In this document: piece by piece, positions 7,260 through 14,962 of the stretch
Position numbering within the stretch: position 1 is the first letter of the stretch
Layout of the letters: every line of letters starts with the position of its first letter
IMG/VR virus record: IMGVR_UViG_3300020377_000009
Location: 1-45,492 of that record
Origin: a virus
DNA: 45,492 nt
Direction: 5' to 3' (one strand)
Notes under the pieces: generated by a model
What the model was told of the DNA's origin: nothing
The model's database searches: none
Seen by the model: only the letters and a program-made list of their open reading frames with translations
Program-made: the position numbers and the translations under genes

Positions 7260-9394
7260 TATCTGATTTCCCTTAGTTCCATATATACCGGTGCGACCCA
7301 TCCCCATGTTGCGCTGTTACTATTTGAACGACAGAAGTATGTAGTGTTAGAACCTTCAGATCTAAACTGAAAACCATAAGTCAGTGTAGAAGTCGTATTA
7401 TGATCATGTCTGAAGTGTACAACGTGATTCTGCATGTCATTACCATCATAACCATTATTTGATCTGAACCAAGATACCGCTAGGTTATGCCTACTACCAG
7501 GAGATGTTCCTTGTGCCAACAGACTTTGTGTGGTACCACCATTAGTGGAAGCCCAAGGGGCAATAGCCATAAGAATATTTGAAGCACCTGTAGGATTGAT
7601 TGGGATATGATATGTAGCAAGAATATAACTGTCAGCGTATTTTGGAGTGATTGCTATTCTGTAATCGGAGCTTACTTCAGCCCAAGTGTTAACCGGATTA
7701 GCAGATGATTGTGTATTAGAATTCATATGTGTAGTCTGAATAGTAGCACCCGCTGCGTTTAATTTCTGGCCATTAATTAACTCGACTTCACCGTTTGCAT
7801 ACACCATCAACTTATTATCGTTGCTGTGAAATCCTATATTCACTCTGTTATTAGTAGAACCAGAACCTGCGTAAGTAAAGTCAACTTTACCTAGATTATT
7901 CAAACCGTTTGCTACACCAAAGTTAACACTCACAGTACCACCCGTAGTGTTAGGTTCTAAAAATTCTGCTATATCTTTATACCCTGAACTGGATGTATCT
8001 GATCCAATAACTGAAAGATTTCTTAATGGGTGCACTCGAGCTGCAATGTCAGATTGAGACATGCTTCCAACTACAAGTCCCTCGCAGTTGATAGTTCCAA
8101 CCATTGCCGAATGATTCGTACACTGATAAACCAAAGTATCTGGAGCATCAAAAGGAACTGTAAAGTAAACTGAGCCATTCTGTGTTCCTGCATTTTCTAC
8201 ACCACTTGTATAGTTTGATCCACCACTTGAAACACGAATTTGAAAAGGATGACCTGAAGCGTTTACGTCAAATCGATATGTCTTACCTTTTTGGAGATAC
8301 AGTGTTGGATTATTTCCTGTTGCAGCACCACTAAATGTATAAGCCGAAGAACCTGATGCGGTCACACTAAATTCTTGCTCATCTGGTAGCGCAACATAAG
8401 GTACACTTGCGACAGTAGCATATACACCGCTTAGTGCCGGAGGTGTGAATGTAAATACACCAGTTGAACTATTATATGCGAGACTTCCACCACCAGATGC
8501 ACTCGCATTTGATACACTTAAGTCAGTAAGAGCTATTCCACCGCCACCTCCACCGCTTGTAGAATCAGCAGCTGGAGCCCATTCAGATCCTGACCATTTT
8601 AGTACTTGGCCAGCTGAAGCTGCAGTTGATGAAACATCATCTAATGATCCAATATTTGTTTTTACTTGTGAATGATCTGCTAATCTTACCCAGTTACCTG
8701 CGTGTGCATAGTAAGCAGCACCTACAGCGTGTACGTGAGCGAACATCCCGTGATAAGTAGAAGCGCTAGGCAGGTCAGCAAGGTTGGCGTAATTATTCGA
8801 ATAAGTGATTTTGTTAGAACCAAAGTTTGTTGTTCCATTTGCAGTTAGTCCGTTGAGTAGGGGAGGTGTATATGTAAACACCCCGGTTGAATTATTATAT
8901 GCTATGGCGCCGTTACCAAGAGCAGCACCTTCCGATCCTACAGAAAGATCCGTAAGTGCAATGCCTCCTCCACCTCCACCTGAATTTGTAGAAGGTGCAA
9001 AGGTTAATACACCTGATGTGTTATTATAAGAAAGTGATCCACCGCCTGAAGCAGAAGCAGTTGTAACTGATATTCCTGCTCGAGCCTGAGCTAAACTGAT
9101 TCCTGATCCTCCACCGCTTGCAACTCCAAGTGGATTCTCTGAAAGTATTCTTATTCTTACATCATCACCTACAGTTGCACCAGATGTGAATGTTAAAATA
9201 TTATTATTTGGAGCAGCATTAATTGTATAGTCAACAGTAGGTTGTTGAATAACATCATTTACGTGAACCAATACAGAATTTACATTAACTTTTTTAGTAA
9301 GAGTAAATGCTGTTTGTCCTGCTGTTGCAGTAAATGTATTGACAATCATATCGTCATTACTAAATGCGCTTTGAGGTATTTTATTAATAGGCAT
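7259..9394 (-). CDS. Long tail-fibre protein with cupredoxin-like domain and tip domain
   Basis: 711 residues. Residues 1-75 hold a beta module (NTFTATAGQTAFTLTKK). Residues about 80-310 carry three repeats of about 40 residues with SLxYNxxxGVxTFxPP, two of them introduced by (S)GGGGGGIALTDLSV, flexible glycine hinges. Residues about 335-440 are a cupredoxin-like domain with H382 (in HPFQI), C425, H428 and M431, the last three spaced C-x2-H-x2-M. A further region of about 100 residues leads to a C-terminal domain (about 555-711) that loosely resembles the short tip proteins (ITPKYADSYILATY ... MELREI). It is probably the main distal fibre; copper binding is untested. Confidence 0.7.
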   Translation of the reverse strand: MPINKIPQSAFSNDDMIVNTFTATAGQTAFTLTKKVNVNSVLVHVNDVIQQPTVDYTINAAPNNNILTFTSGATVGDDVRIRILSENPLGVASGGGSGISLAQARAGISVTTASASGGGSLSYNNTSGVLTFAPSTNSGGGGGGIALTDLSVGSEGAALGNGAIAYNNSTGVFTYTPPLLNGLTANGTTNFGSNKITYSNNYANLADLPSASTYHGMFAHVHAVGAAYYAHAGNWVRLADHSQVKTNIGSLDDVSSTAASAGQVLKWSGSEWAPAADSTSGGGGGGIALTDLSVSNASASGGGSLAYNSSTGVFTFTPPALSGVYATVASVPYVALPDEQEFSVTASGSSAYTFSGAATGNNPTLYLQKGKTYRFDVNASGHPFQIRVSSGGSNYTSGVENAGTQNGSVYFTVPFDAPDTLVYQCTNHSAMVGTINCEGLVVGSMSQSDIAARVHPLRNLSVIGSDTSSSGYKDIAEFLEPNTTGGTVSVNFGVANGLNNLGKVDFTYAGSGSTNNRVNIGFHSNDNKLMVYANGEVELINGQKLNAAGATIQTTHMNSNTQSSANPVNTWAEVSSDYRIAITPKYADSYILATYHIPINPTGASNILMAIAPWASTNGGTTQSLLAQGTSPGSRHNLAVSWFRSNNGYDGNDMQNHVVHFRHDHNTTSTLTYGFQFRSEGSNTTYFCRSNSNSATWGWVAPVYMELREIR

Positions 9395-9885
9395 TAAGCT
9401 TTAACTCCTGTACGTGTAACTTTAACAACTGTTACGGCATTTGTAGGTGTAGTTAAGAGTCTTACATTTCCTGAATTAATATCTGCATCAAATGTTGCAA
9501 GTGTAGAACCTGTTGAGATTGATGCGTACTCTGTAATATAAACTGTTGATCCATCATGAATTGCAAGGAGTTCAGATGATTGGTATGAACTTCCAGATGT
9601 AACTTGAATTAAAAACTTTGCGCATCTAAAAGTAGCAGCTGCAAAAGAATCTACAACTTGATTGGCTGTTGTTGCTGAAGTTGTTAAAGACGCGGTAGTC
9701 ATAATTGAATCATCAAGGATGAGTTCATTATTGCCGAGTGCTACCTCAACTACAGTGCCACTATCTTTTTCAAGAAATAATTTACCGTCGGCCGTGTTGA
9801 TCGCAATTTCACCAGCTGTAAGATCACTAGCTGCAGGTTTTGATCCGGTAGATGTCGACCTTTTAAATTGAACTACAGTACCCAT
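9394..9885 (-). CDS. Tail-fibre N-terminal/adaptor protein
   Basis: 163 residues. It begins GTVVQFKRSTSTGSKPAASD, followed by LTAGEIAINTADGKLFLEKD, the common N-terminal attachment motif of phage tail fibres. The remaining 110 residues form a beta-rich domain (FRCAKFLIQVTSGSSYQSSE, LLAIHDGSTVYITEYASIST) that also recurs in fibres of marine T4-like phages. An AGGA ribosome-binding site lies 6 nt before the ATG. It overlaps the following 711-residue fibre gene by one base, so the two may act as an adaptor-fibre pair. Confidence 0.65.
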   Translation of the reverse strand: MGTVVQFKRSTSTGSKPAASDLTAGEIAINTADGKLFLEKDSGTVVEVALGNNELILDDSIMTTASLTTSATTANQVVDSFAAATFRCAKFLIQVTSGSSYQSSELLAIHDGSTVYITEYASISTGSTLATFDADINSGNVRLLTTPTNAVTVVKVTRTGVKA

Positions 9886-9893
9886 AACTTATC

Positions 9894-10139
9894 CTATGCC
9901 GTTATATCAATGCTTCTTCGTATTCGCATCTGATTCAGCATATCCCACATGTTATTTCTAAACATGAACTGCATCAACATAATATAGACTAACCATCTTT
10001 GTTGTTCGCGGTATTGAGCTTGATTATACTTTGTTAATTGATAATCATTAAGCTTTTCAATCTCTCTTATCTTTTGTTCACGAACTTCTTGATAGTGATA
10101 GTTATTTATGTACTGGTTTGTCACTGTCCCTATCTGCAT
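9894..10139 (-). CDS. Small coiled-coil hypothetical protein
   Basis: 81 residues from the ATG at 10139 (MQIGTVTNQ); an in-frame ATG at 10181 would add 14 residues encoded within the neighbour. The sequence is rich in Gln, Tyr, Arg and Met. It has a charged helical N-terminal half (EVREQKIREIEKLNDYQL) and an aromatic C-terminal half (RWLVYIMLMQFMFRNNMW) that is amphipathic rather than clearly membrane-spanning. It overlaps the end of the gene at 10102 by 38 nt. Unknown function, with fibre genes on both sides. Confidence 0.5.
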   Translation of the reverse strand: MQIGTVTNQYINNYHYQEVREQKIREIEKLNDYQLTKYNQAQYREQQRWLVYIMLMQFMFRNNMWDMLNQMRIRRSIDITA

Positions 10140-10326
10140 CTTCTTCTTCTCCGAAATTACCACCGTCCATGACTTCATCATCGCCGGTAAGTTCTTTTAT
10201 TTTCTTTTCGGCCATTGCCAAACGAGCTTCTAACATTATAGATTTACTCGTTAAATCGCCAATCACTCTATTTTGTCTCGAAATATATTCATTGACAAAT
10301 TCTTGTTGATCATACTCAATAGTCAT
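10102..10326 (-). CDS. Small coiled-coil acidic protein
   Basis: 74 residues. The first 45 form a probable coiled coil (EFVNEYISRQNRVIGDLTSK, MLEARLAMAEKKIKELTG). The C-terminus is acidic and probably disordered (GEEEDADRDSD). A GTGGAGTG ribosome-binding sequence lies upstream. Small coiled-coil proteins of this kind commonly accompany fibre genes in marine T4-like phages, but no function can be assigned. Confidence 0.5.
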   Translation of the reverse strand: MTIEYDQQEFVNEYISRQNRVIGDLTSKSIMLEARLAMAEKKIKELTGDDEVMDGGNFGEEEDADRDSDKPVHK

Positions 10327-10347
10327 TCAATCACTCCACTTCAATTA

Positions 10348-10355
10348 TATTTATT
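10348..10355 (-). promoter_or_regulatory. Possible variant late promoter AATAAATA
   Basis: The minus strand reads AATAAATA, one base from TATAAATA, overlapping the end of the gene at 10351-10545. Initiation 6 nt downstream would give a 16-nt leader with GTGGAG before the ATG at 10326. It is weaker than the exact octamers elsewhere, and chance is possible in AT-rich DNA. Confidence 0.3.
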
Positions 10356-10545
10356 TCAGTTTGAAATATACGTATTCTTTATTATCATTTCCTATTAAAG
10401 GTAAAGATGGAACATCTACATCAGCTTGTTTCTTACCGATGTATTCCCATCTTTGCCCGCTATCATATTGTTCTTTTGCAGTTGCAAAAAAATCTGCGTT
10501 CGTCCATAACATACCTGACGTCATCAATAAAGCTACTGTAAACAT
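10351..10545 (-). CDS. Small protein with hydrophobic N-terminus
   Basis: 64 residues. The N-terminus (MFTVALLMTSGMLWTNADFF) is hydrophobic and could be an uncleaved signal-anchor, followed by a polar domain with NKEYVYFKLK at the end. It starts exactly where the 476-residue fibre gene ends (one-base overlap), so it is coupled to it. The function is unknown; a periplasmic or membrane location is a guess from the first 15 residues. Confidence 0.5.
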   Translation of the reverse strand: MFTVALLMTSGMLWTNADFFATAKEQYDSGQRWEYIGKKQADVDVPSLPLIGNDNKEYVYFKLK

Positions 10546-11975
10546 TAATATGTTCCGCAGTCAATATGACCGAAGAAAGGAACACCAGATGCATTTACTT
10601 GAAGAACATGACCATCAGTACTTGATGTTTTAAATTCAACGTCATTGGCTGTTCCAGTTACTAAGACACCTTTGTCTGCATAGCCTGATCCTGTTCCGTC
10701 AAACTGAAGATCTTTAATTTTAACATCTCCAAATTGAACATCACCCATATCACCTGAGTAAACACCAGAAGTATCAGTTGCGTCTTGAATAAATTTAAAT
10801 CTTGAATCTGAAACATCATATCCAAAGAAACCTAATTTAGCAGCTGAGCCTGTGTGCCATCTAAATTCAATACCTTTATCCAATCCATCGTTTGATGATG
10901 GTGCAGTATCACCTGCAAGTGTAAATACTGGATCATCAATAGTTACTGTAGTACTATTCACTGTTGTCTGTGTACCGTTAACTGTTAAGTCACCTTCAAT
11001 AACAACCGTTCCTGTTGCACCTGCAGCATGAGGATCAAGTGTAAGTGTAGAGTTACCAGCTGTTGTTGAGATAGTTGTTCCGCCAAGTACAATGTTACCA
11101 GTTTGCATTGTAAGACTTGAATCATTGAAGAGTAATCCATTCTCATCAAGTGTTGCTCTTAAAACACCGCCTGTTGTGAATGTGATATCATCATTATCCG
11201 CACCTGGAGATGATTCAGCTTTAATGAATGTGTCTTGGTCTACGTCAATAACTCCGCCTAGGCTATTCCATGCATTTGCGTGGTATCCTTCAAAAGCACT
11301 AAGAGTGCTATTGAATCGAATCTGTCCTGTTACCGCTGTAGGTCTCTGCGCTGTTGTACCTACTGGAATCTGAAGAGACTTATCTGAATTGATAATCATC
11401 AAACCTGTGCCGTTAGGCGTAAATTCAATATTACCATTTGTGTCTTGAGATGAAATTATATTTCCATCAATTCTTATATTGTCAGCATCAAATACACCGT
11501 TGAGGTCTACTGATCCTGTAATTACATGACTATCACCTGATGCATCACCGATATTTACGTTTCCTGAGAATGTAGCATTACCAGTTACGTTTGTGACTGC
11601 ATGAAGTTCAATAGTACCTGTTCCATTTGGATCCAGTGTAAGATTACCGTTACTGTCTGTTGATGTAATACTGTTACCGTTCAGTGTAATATTATCAACA
11701 TTCAATACATCAATTTTATTATTTGAATCGGTAATAATTCCAGAGTCTGCTGTCAGTGTACCATGTACATGATCAAGCATGTCTGTGAAATATTTACCAC
11801 CGACTACTTCGATATTAGCGGCCGCACCGCCTGTTTCTGTTCCAGTACCAATGTATAGTCTATCACCACCGTTTGCTTGGGATCCAGCCTGAAATGAATA
11901 GGCAAATTCACCGGTTGCAACCGCGGATGGACTACCTGAGGTACCAGAGTTTTTAATTTTAATGATCGTTGCCAT
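10545..11975 (-). CDS. Tail-fibre protein with repeated Asn-Gly beta motifs
   Basis: 476 residues. The N-terminus (IKIKNSGTSGSPSAVATGEF) with DRLYIGTGTE is the usual fibre attachment motif. Residues about 90-195 repeat NI(T/I)xxxxIxSxDxNGNxxxxPNGTG. A middle segment (AQRPTAVTGQIRFNSTLSAF) is a common fibre domain. Near residues 320-360 comes a third set of strands (TVVIEGDLTVNGTQTTVNST, then TVTIDDPVFTLAG). The C-terminus ends in VDVHVLQVNASGVPFFGH-like sequence. Overall beta-helical and probably trimeric. It is the third gene after the late promoter near 12550. Confidence 0.65.
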   Translation of the reverse strand: MATIIKIKNSGTSGSPSAVATGEFAYSFQAGSQANGGDRLYIGTGTETGGAAANIEVVGGKYFTDMLDHVHGTLTADSGIITDSNNKIDVLNVDNITLNGNSITSTDSNGNLTLDPNGTGTIELHAVTNVTGNATFSGNVNIGDASGDSHVITGSVDLNGVFDADNIRIDGNIISSQDTNGNIEFTPNGTGLMIINSDKSLQIPVGTTAQRPTAVTGQIRFNSTLSAFEGYHANAWNSLGGVIDVDQDTFIKAESSPGADNDDITFTTGGVLRATLDENGLLFNDSSLTMQTGNIVLGGTTISTTAGNSTLTLDPHAAGATGTVVIEGDLTVNGTQTTVNSTTVTIDDPVFTLAGDTAPSSNDGLDKGIEFRWHTGSAAKLGFFGYDVSDSRFKFIQDATDTSGVYSGDMGDVQFGDVKIKDLQFDGTGSGYADKGVLVTGTANDVEFKTSSTDGHVLQVNASGVPFFGHIDCGTY

Positions 11976-12193
11976 TAGTAATTGCCTCCAATTATTTTAG
12001 TATTTGCATTTGACACAGTCGGTTGTATAACAAACTTCTGTGTAGCAGTTTCGAAAATTAACACTGCACCGTCGCCTATGCTCGTAGCGTCAACGTCTGT
12101 AAGATCGAGTAGAGATTGAGCCGCTCCGATTGCAACGGTTTTCGCTCTCAGATTATCTGACTGTGTAAGTACAGCCTTAATTTGTTGCGTCAT
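11975..12193 (-). CDS. Small fibre-associated protein
   Basis: 72 residues. It contains SLLDLTDVDATSIGDGAVLI followed by FETATQKFVIQP, a segment also found inside larger fibre proteins of marine T4-like phages; here it is a free-standing gene. The N-terminal 25 residues are polar. It overlaps the genes on both sides by 1-4 nt. Probably a structural fibre component. Confidence 0.55.
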   Translation of the reverse strand: MTQQIKAVLTQSDNLRAKTVAIGAAQSLLDLTDVDATSIGDGAVLIFETATQKFVIQPTVSNANTKIIGGNY

Positions 12194-12525
12194 CTTGTAA
12201 CTCCAGGCATGACTTCAACCTGTCCTTCAATAACTCTTGAAACAGTTCCTCCGCTTGATGTGATCTCCACATCATATACGTATCTTCCTGATTTCATGCT
12301 ATTTGTAGCTGAAGCCGGTAGTGTTAAACTAATTTTTCCTTGCGTTGGCTGAGTAATACTCGCACCAAACGTTGCGGAAATAGTATTTGAAGCATAAGTC
12401 TTTCTGACTTGGCCGGCCGCCGAGTAACCTGAAAGATCTACTACGTTTCCAGCTGTGTCTTCTACAGTAATCACCGAAAGGAAGTCACTTCCTTGATCGA
12501 TGTTAATGTTTGCATAAATCGCCAT
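12190..12525 (-). CDS. Small immunoglobulin-like virion protein
   Basis: 111 residues, all beta in appearance: AIYANINIDQGSDFLSVITV, VVDLSGYSAAGQVRKTY, GKISLTLPASAT and GRYVYDVEITSSGGTV, ending in VEVMPGVTR. This strand pattern resembles the N-terminal domain of baseplate upper proteins in other phages and may attach the fibre cluster to the baseplate (inference). It is the first gene after the late promoter at 12547-12554, with a GAGGAG ribosome-binding site. Confidence 0.6.
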   Translation of the reverse strand: MAIYANINIDQGSDFLSVITVEDTAGNVVDLSGYSAAGQVRKTYASNTISATFGASITQPTQGKISLTLPASATNSMKSGRYVYDVEITSSGGTVSRVIEGQVEVMPGVTR

Positions 12526-12546
12526 GCGTACTCCTCATACTATGTT

Positions 12547-12554
12547 TATTTATA
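12547..12554 (-). promoter_or_regulatory. T4-type late promoter TATAAATA
   Basis: Exact TATAAATA on the minus strand, with the predicted start near 12541 and a 16-nt leader containing GAGGAG. It drives the fibre cluster leftward and lies back to back with the early-type promoter of the plus-strand island (12591-12619). Confidence 0.7.
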
Positions 12555-12590
12555 AAAATTATGAACTCTATGAATATATATAATTAACTA

Positions 12591-12619
12591 TTTACATTCT
12601 GTAAAAACTATGGTATAAT
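12591..12619 (+). promoter_or_regulatory. Sigma70-type early promoter of the radical SAM/oxygenase operon
   Basis: TTTACA, a 17-nt spacer and TATAAT form a near-perfect host-type promoter. The -10 box ends 7 nt before the ATG at 12627, so transcription would start at or next to the start codon and leave no room for a ribosome-binding site. The same 29-nt layout (TACATTC near the -35, TATGGTATA at the -10) recurs at 16740-16768, suggesting a phage early-promoter class. Confidence 0.7.
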
Positions 12620-12626
12620 AACTATT

Positions 12627-13565
12627 ATGAACTATTATGAACTGTTACCTGAACATAACACCTTCTCAAATATTGTTGTAGACCTAACTCACCGATGTAA
12701 TATGGAATGTGCCAATTGCTACATCCCAAATCGAGACATTCCGGATCTTGATAAAGATAAACTCTACAACTTTTTATCACGTCTTCCAGATCGAGCATAT
12801 ATTCGACTTATAGGAGCTGAACCTACAATGAGAGAAGATATATTCGATATAGTATTTATGGTTAAAAAACTAGGCCATCGCCCAAGTTTAACAACAAATG
12901 GATTAAAACTTGCACAAGAATCTTATGTAAAAAAGCTGAAAGATTCAGGATTAAGACTATTACTTCACAGCATGAATGGTGCGGATGATGATAAAGCATA
13001 TCAAAAGCTTGATAATGGTAAATGGGCCACAGTAAAAGTACGAGCACTTGAAAATATATTTCGTCATAGACTACCTATCAATACGGGAACTATCATTGCA
13101 AAAAATTCAAATGAACACGTACTCGGAAGACAGGTAAAACTCTTTGTTGAAAAAGCAAAAGAAGCAGGAATTCATTTTGATAAGACTGTTCCTTATAAAA
13201 GAATAAAGCCCGTACTACGTATGAAGAGTGTAGGAATGCTCGGCAGATATATGAAAGATAGTTCATACACGATGCAGGAACTTGCAGGCCTGGCGTCTGA
13301 ACAACTAAATATACCGTATGAGACCATTATAAATAGTAAAGCAACGGCAGGTGTTGTTAAAGCTGGTGCTTATGGCGAAGCTGAAACAAGTTTGCTTTTT
13401 ACTTATAAGAGTTCGATAGGTAGTTTCTATATAAGATTTATCGATTGGTCTGTAGATGATGACGGAGTCATAGATCATGATAATCCTAATAGAGGTAGAC
13501 TTACACAAAACTGGACAGTTGCACCGTTTTTCGAGCACGTAAAAAGGAATGAATTTGGATATTAG
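12627..13565 (+). CDS. Radical SAM enzyme
   Basis: 312 residues. THRCNMECANCY gives the 4Fe-4S motif C24-x3-C28-x2-C31. LIGAEPTMRED follows at about residue 60, in the place of the usual GGEP SAM-binding motif, and a TTNGL strand lies near residue 90. The barrel extends to about residue 210. No obvious C-terminal SPASM cysteines are present. The substrate is unknown; related short radical SAM enzymes modify peptides, tRNA or sugars. It is the first gene of a five-gene overlapping operon with a GNAT-like protein and three 2-oxoglutarate oxygenase-like proteins. The next gene overlaps it by 17 nt. The transcript is probably leaderless. Confidence 0.8.
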   Translation: MNYYELLPEHNTFSNIVVDLTHRCNMECANCYIPNRDIPDLDKDKLYNFLSRLPDRAYIRLIGAEPTMREDIFDIVFMVKKLGHRPSLTTNGLKLAQESYVKKLKDSGLRLLLHSMNGADDDKAYQKLDNGKWATVKVRALENIFRHRLPINTGTIIAKNSNEHVLGRQVKLFVEKAKEAGIHFDKTVPYKRIKPVLRMKSVGMLGRYMKDSSYTMQELAGLASEQLNIPYETIINSKATAGVVKAGAYGEAETSLLFTYKSSIGSFYIRFIDWSVDDDGVIDHDNPNRGRLTQNWTVAPFFEHVKRNEFGY

Positions 13566-14157
13566 AATTGAAACAATAAGTCGTTCATCTCCGAGCTGGA
13601 GCGTTATTATTAATCTTATAAAAGAATTCGCAAAGAAAGAAACACAAGGCACAAATCTTGAAGAGAACTATACTACTCGTATTCATGATGAAGAGTGGCT
13701 TTGTCTTTCTGTATACGAAAACCTCGGAAAAATAGCTGGCTTTTCTTCGGTCATATATAGAGATATGTGGAAAGGTTCTGCACGTTTAGTAAATCGCATG
13801 TTGAAATCAAGCGAATATCGATTTGCAGTAACACCCGGTCAGATGACAGAACACACAATCGAGTTATTGAAACAACAGATTGAGTTTTGTAAGAAAGCTG
13901 GATATGACAATGCTTTTATGAGTAGAGAATCAAATAGTTCAAAAGCTGCGTTCATGAGATACATTAAGAATATGGGTTTTGCAGAATGGATTATACCAGA
14001 AGGAAGATATAGAACTTGTATCGCGGACAGTGCTGGATGCTGGCAGCACGTCATGTATACTCCTTTAAAACCAAACACACAATTTCAACTACAGCATATA
14101 ACAGAGGATCAATATAATGAAAAGTTCAAAACTACAAATAGGTTACGCGGTATCTAA
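13549..14157 (+). CDS. GNAT-like acetyltransferase (tentative)
   Basis: 202 residues. The order of elements resembles a GNAT fold: a helix (SVIINLIKEFAKKE), a strand (WLCLSVYENLGKIAGFSSVI), a charged loop, a helix after TPGQMTEHTIELLKQQIEFC, then KKAGYDNAFMSRESNSSKAA leading to FMRYIKNMGF, the end typical of these enzymes. The acetyl-CoA P-loop (Q/RxxGxG/A) is not clear, so it may be inactive or a different transferase. It overlaps the radical SAM gene upstream and the oxygenase gene downstream (41 nt). The acceptor is unknown. Confidence 0.5.
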   Translation: MNLDIRIETISRSSPSWSVIINLIKEFAKKETQGTNLEENYTTRIHDEEWLCLSVYENLGKIAGFSSVIYRDMWKGSARLVNRMLKSSEYRFAVTPGQMTEHTIELLKQQIEFCKKAGYDNAFMSRESNSSKAAFMRYIKNMGFAEWIIPEGRYRTCIADSAGCWQHVMYTPLKPNTQFQLQHITEDQYNEKFKTTNRLRGI

Positions 14158-14962
14158 CGTCGATTATGGAAGCGAGCAAGATGCGACTCAAGTTCGTAAT
14201 CTCATTGCTGACGATCGGCTGGTTGTCGTCAAAAATGATAAGGCAGTAGAGCCATCACTTCTCGTGCAGTTCTATAAACTTATCGGTAAAGTTGTAGCTC
14301 AGAGTGAAAAAGTAGTAGGTTCAGGAGTAGGCGGTCAAAACGAGCTTGTAAGAGTACGAAGAAATGGTTTATTCACAGGTGCAGAAGACGGTGAACTCGA
14401 GTGGCACTGTGCAGGAATGAATAGAACAGGTGCCGAAGATATCGTGGCCATGTACATGAATAAGATGGCTGAAACCGGAGGTGACACATACTTCAGCGAC
14501 GGACAGAACGCGTACAATGATCTTGATGAAGAGACAAAGGAAGTATGTCGGAGCGTAAAATCAAAAACAGTTAACTATCCAGAAAAAATGCTGGTTGGTA
14601 GTACACACTATAAGAACGTGTTTGCGGACGAACAGACCTACAAGTCTTTTGTAGACATTGATGGTGTACCCGCTCATACAAAACAAACAAGCCGAAAACA
14701 ACTTGTTACGAAACATACTGTCAACAATAAAGAAGGATTGTATTATCCATGGTCTGTTATACGAGGATTCCAAGGAATTGATCGAAGAGCAAGTCATGAT
14801 CTCTATTATAAACTAAAAGAACATACCATGTCAGATGCATATGTCTATCGTCATAAATGGGATCCATACGACATATGTCTTTCAGACCAACAGCATTCAC
14901 TTCATCGAAGAGATGCATATGAAGGAGATCGTGAACTGTGGAGGGCAGGAATTTGGGTTTAG
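14117..14962 (+). CDS. TauD-family Fe(II)/2-oxoglutarate enzyme with HxA motif
   Basis: 281 residues. It follows the TauD layout: an N-terminal strand-helix region, LEWHCAGMNRTG at residues 95-106, GGDTYFSDGQNAYNDLD (about 120-136), and near the C-terminus LHRRDAYEGDRELWRAGI with H263 and R276. The last two match the distal iron-binding His and the 2-oxoglutarate-binding Arg of TauD. The usual HxD is H97-C98-A99, so the carboxylate ligand is absent. In known non-haem iron halogenases (SyrB2 type), Ala or Gly at this place leaves room for chloride. The protein is therefore either a candidate halogenase or a degenerate paralogue of the intact enzyme at 15486. It overlaps both neighbours. Confidence 0.7.
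   Translation: MKSSKLQIGYAVSNVDYGSEQDATQVRNLIADDRLVVVKNDKAVEPSLLVQFYKLIGKVVAQSEKVVGSGVGGQNELVRVRRNGLFTGAEDGELEWHCAGMNRTGAEDIVAMYMNKMAETGGDTYFSDGQNAYNDLDEETKEVCRSVKSKTVNYPEKMLVGSTHYKNVFADEQTYKSFVDIDGVPAHTKQTSRKQLVTKHTVNNKEGLYYPWSVIRGFQGIDRRASHDLYYKLKEHTMSDAYVYRHKWDPYDICLSDQQHSLHRRDAYEGDRELWRAGIWV

Noticed and set aside
8445-9029. Proline-rich plus-strand ORFs
   Set aside because: They are antisense to the poly-glycine hinges of the 711-residue fibre protein (GGT/GGC read as prolines), with no start signal.
73-12525. Diversity-generating retroelement
   Set aside because: The variable tips invited this idea, but there is no reverse transcriptase or template/variable repeat pair in the window.
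13305-14078. Minus-strand ORFs of 79-115 residues
   Set aside because: They lie inside the radical SAM and GNAT-like genes, which have far better coding features and translational coupling.
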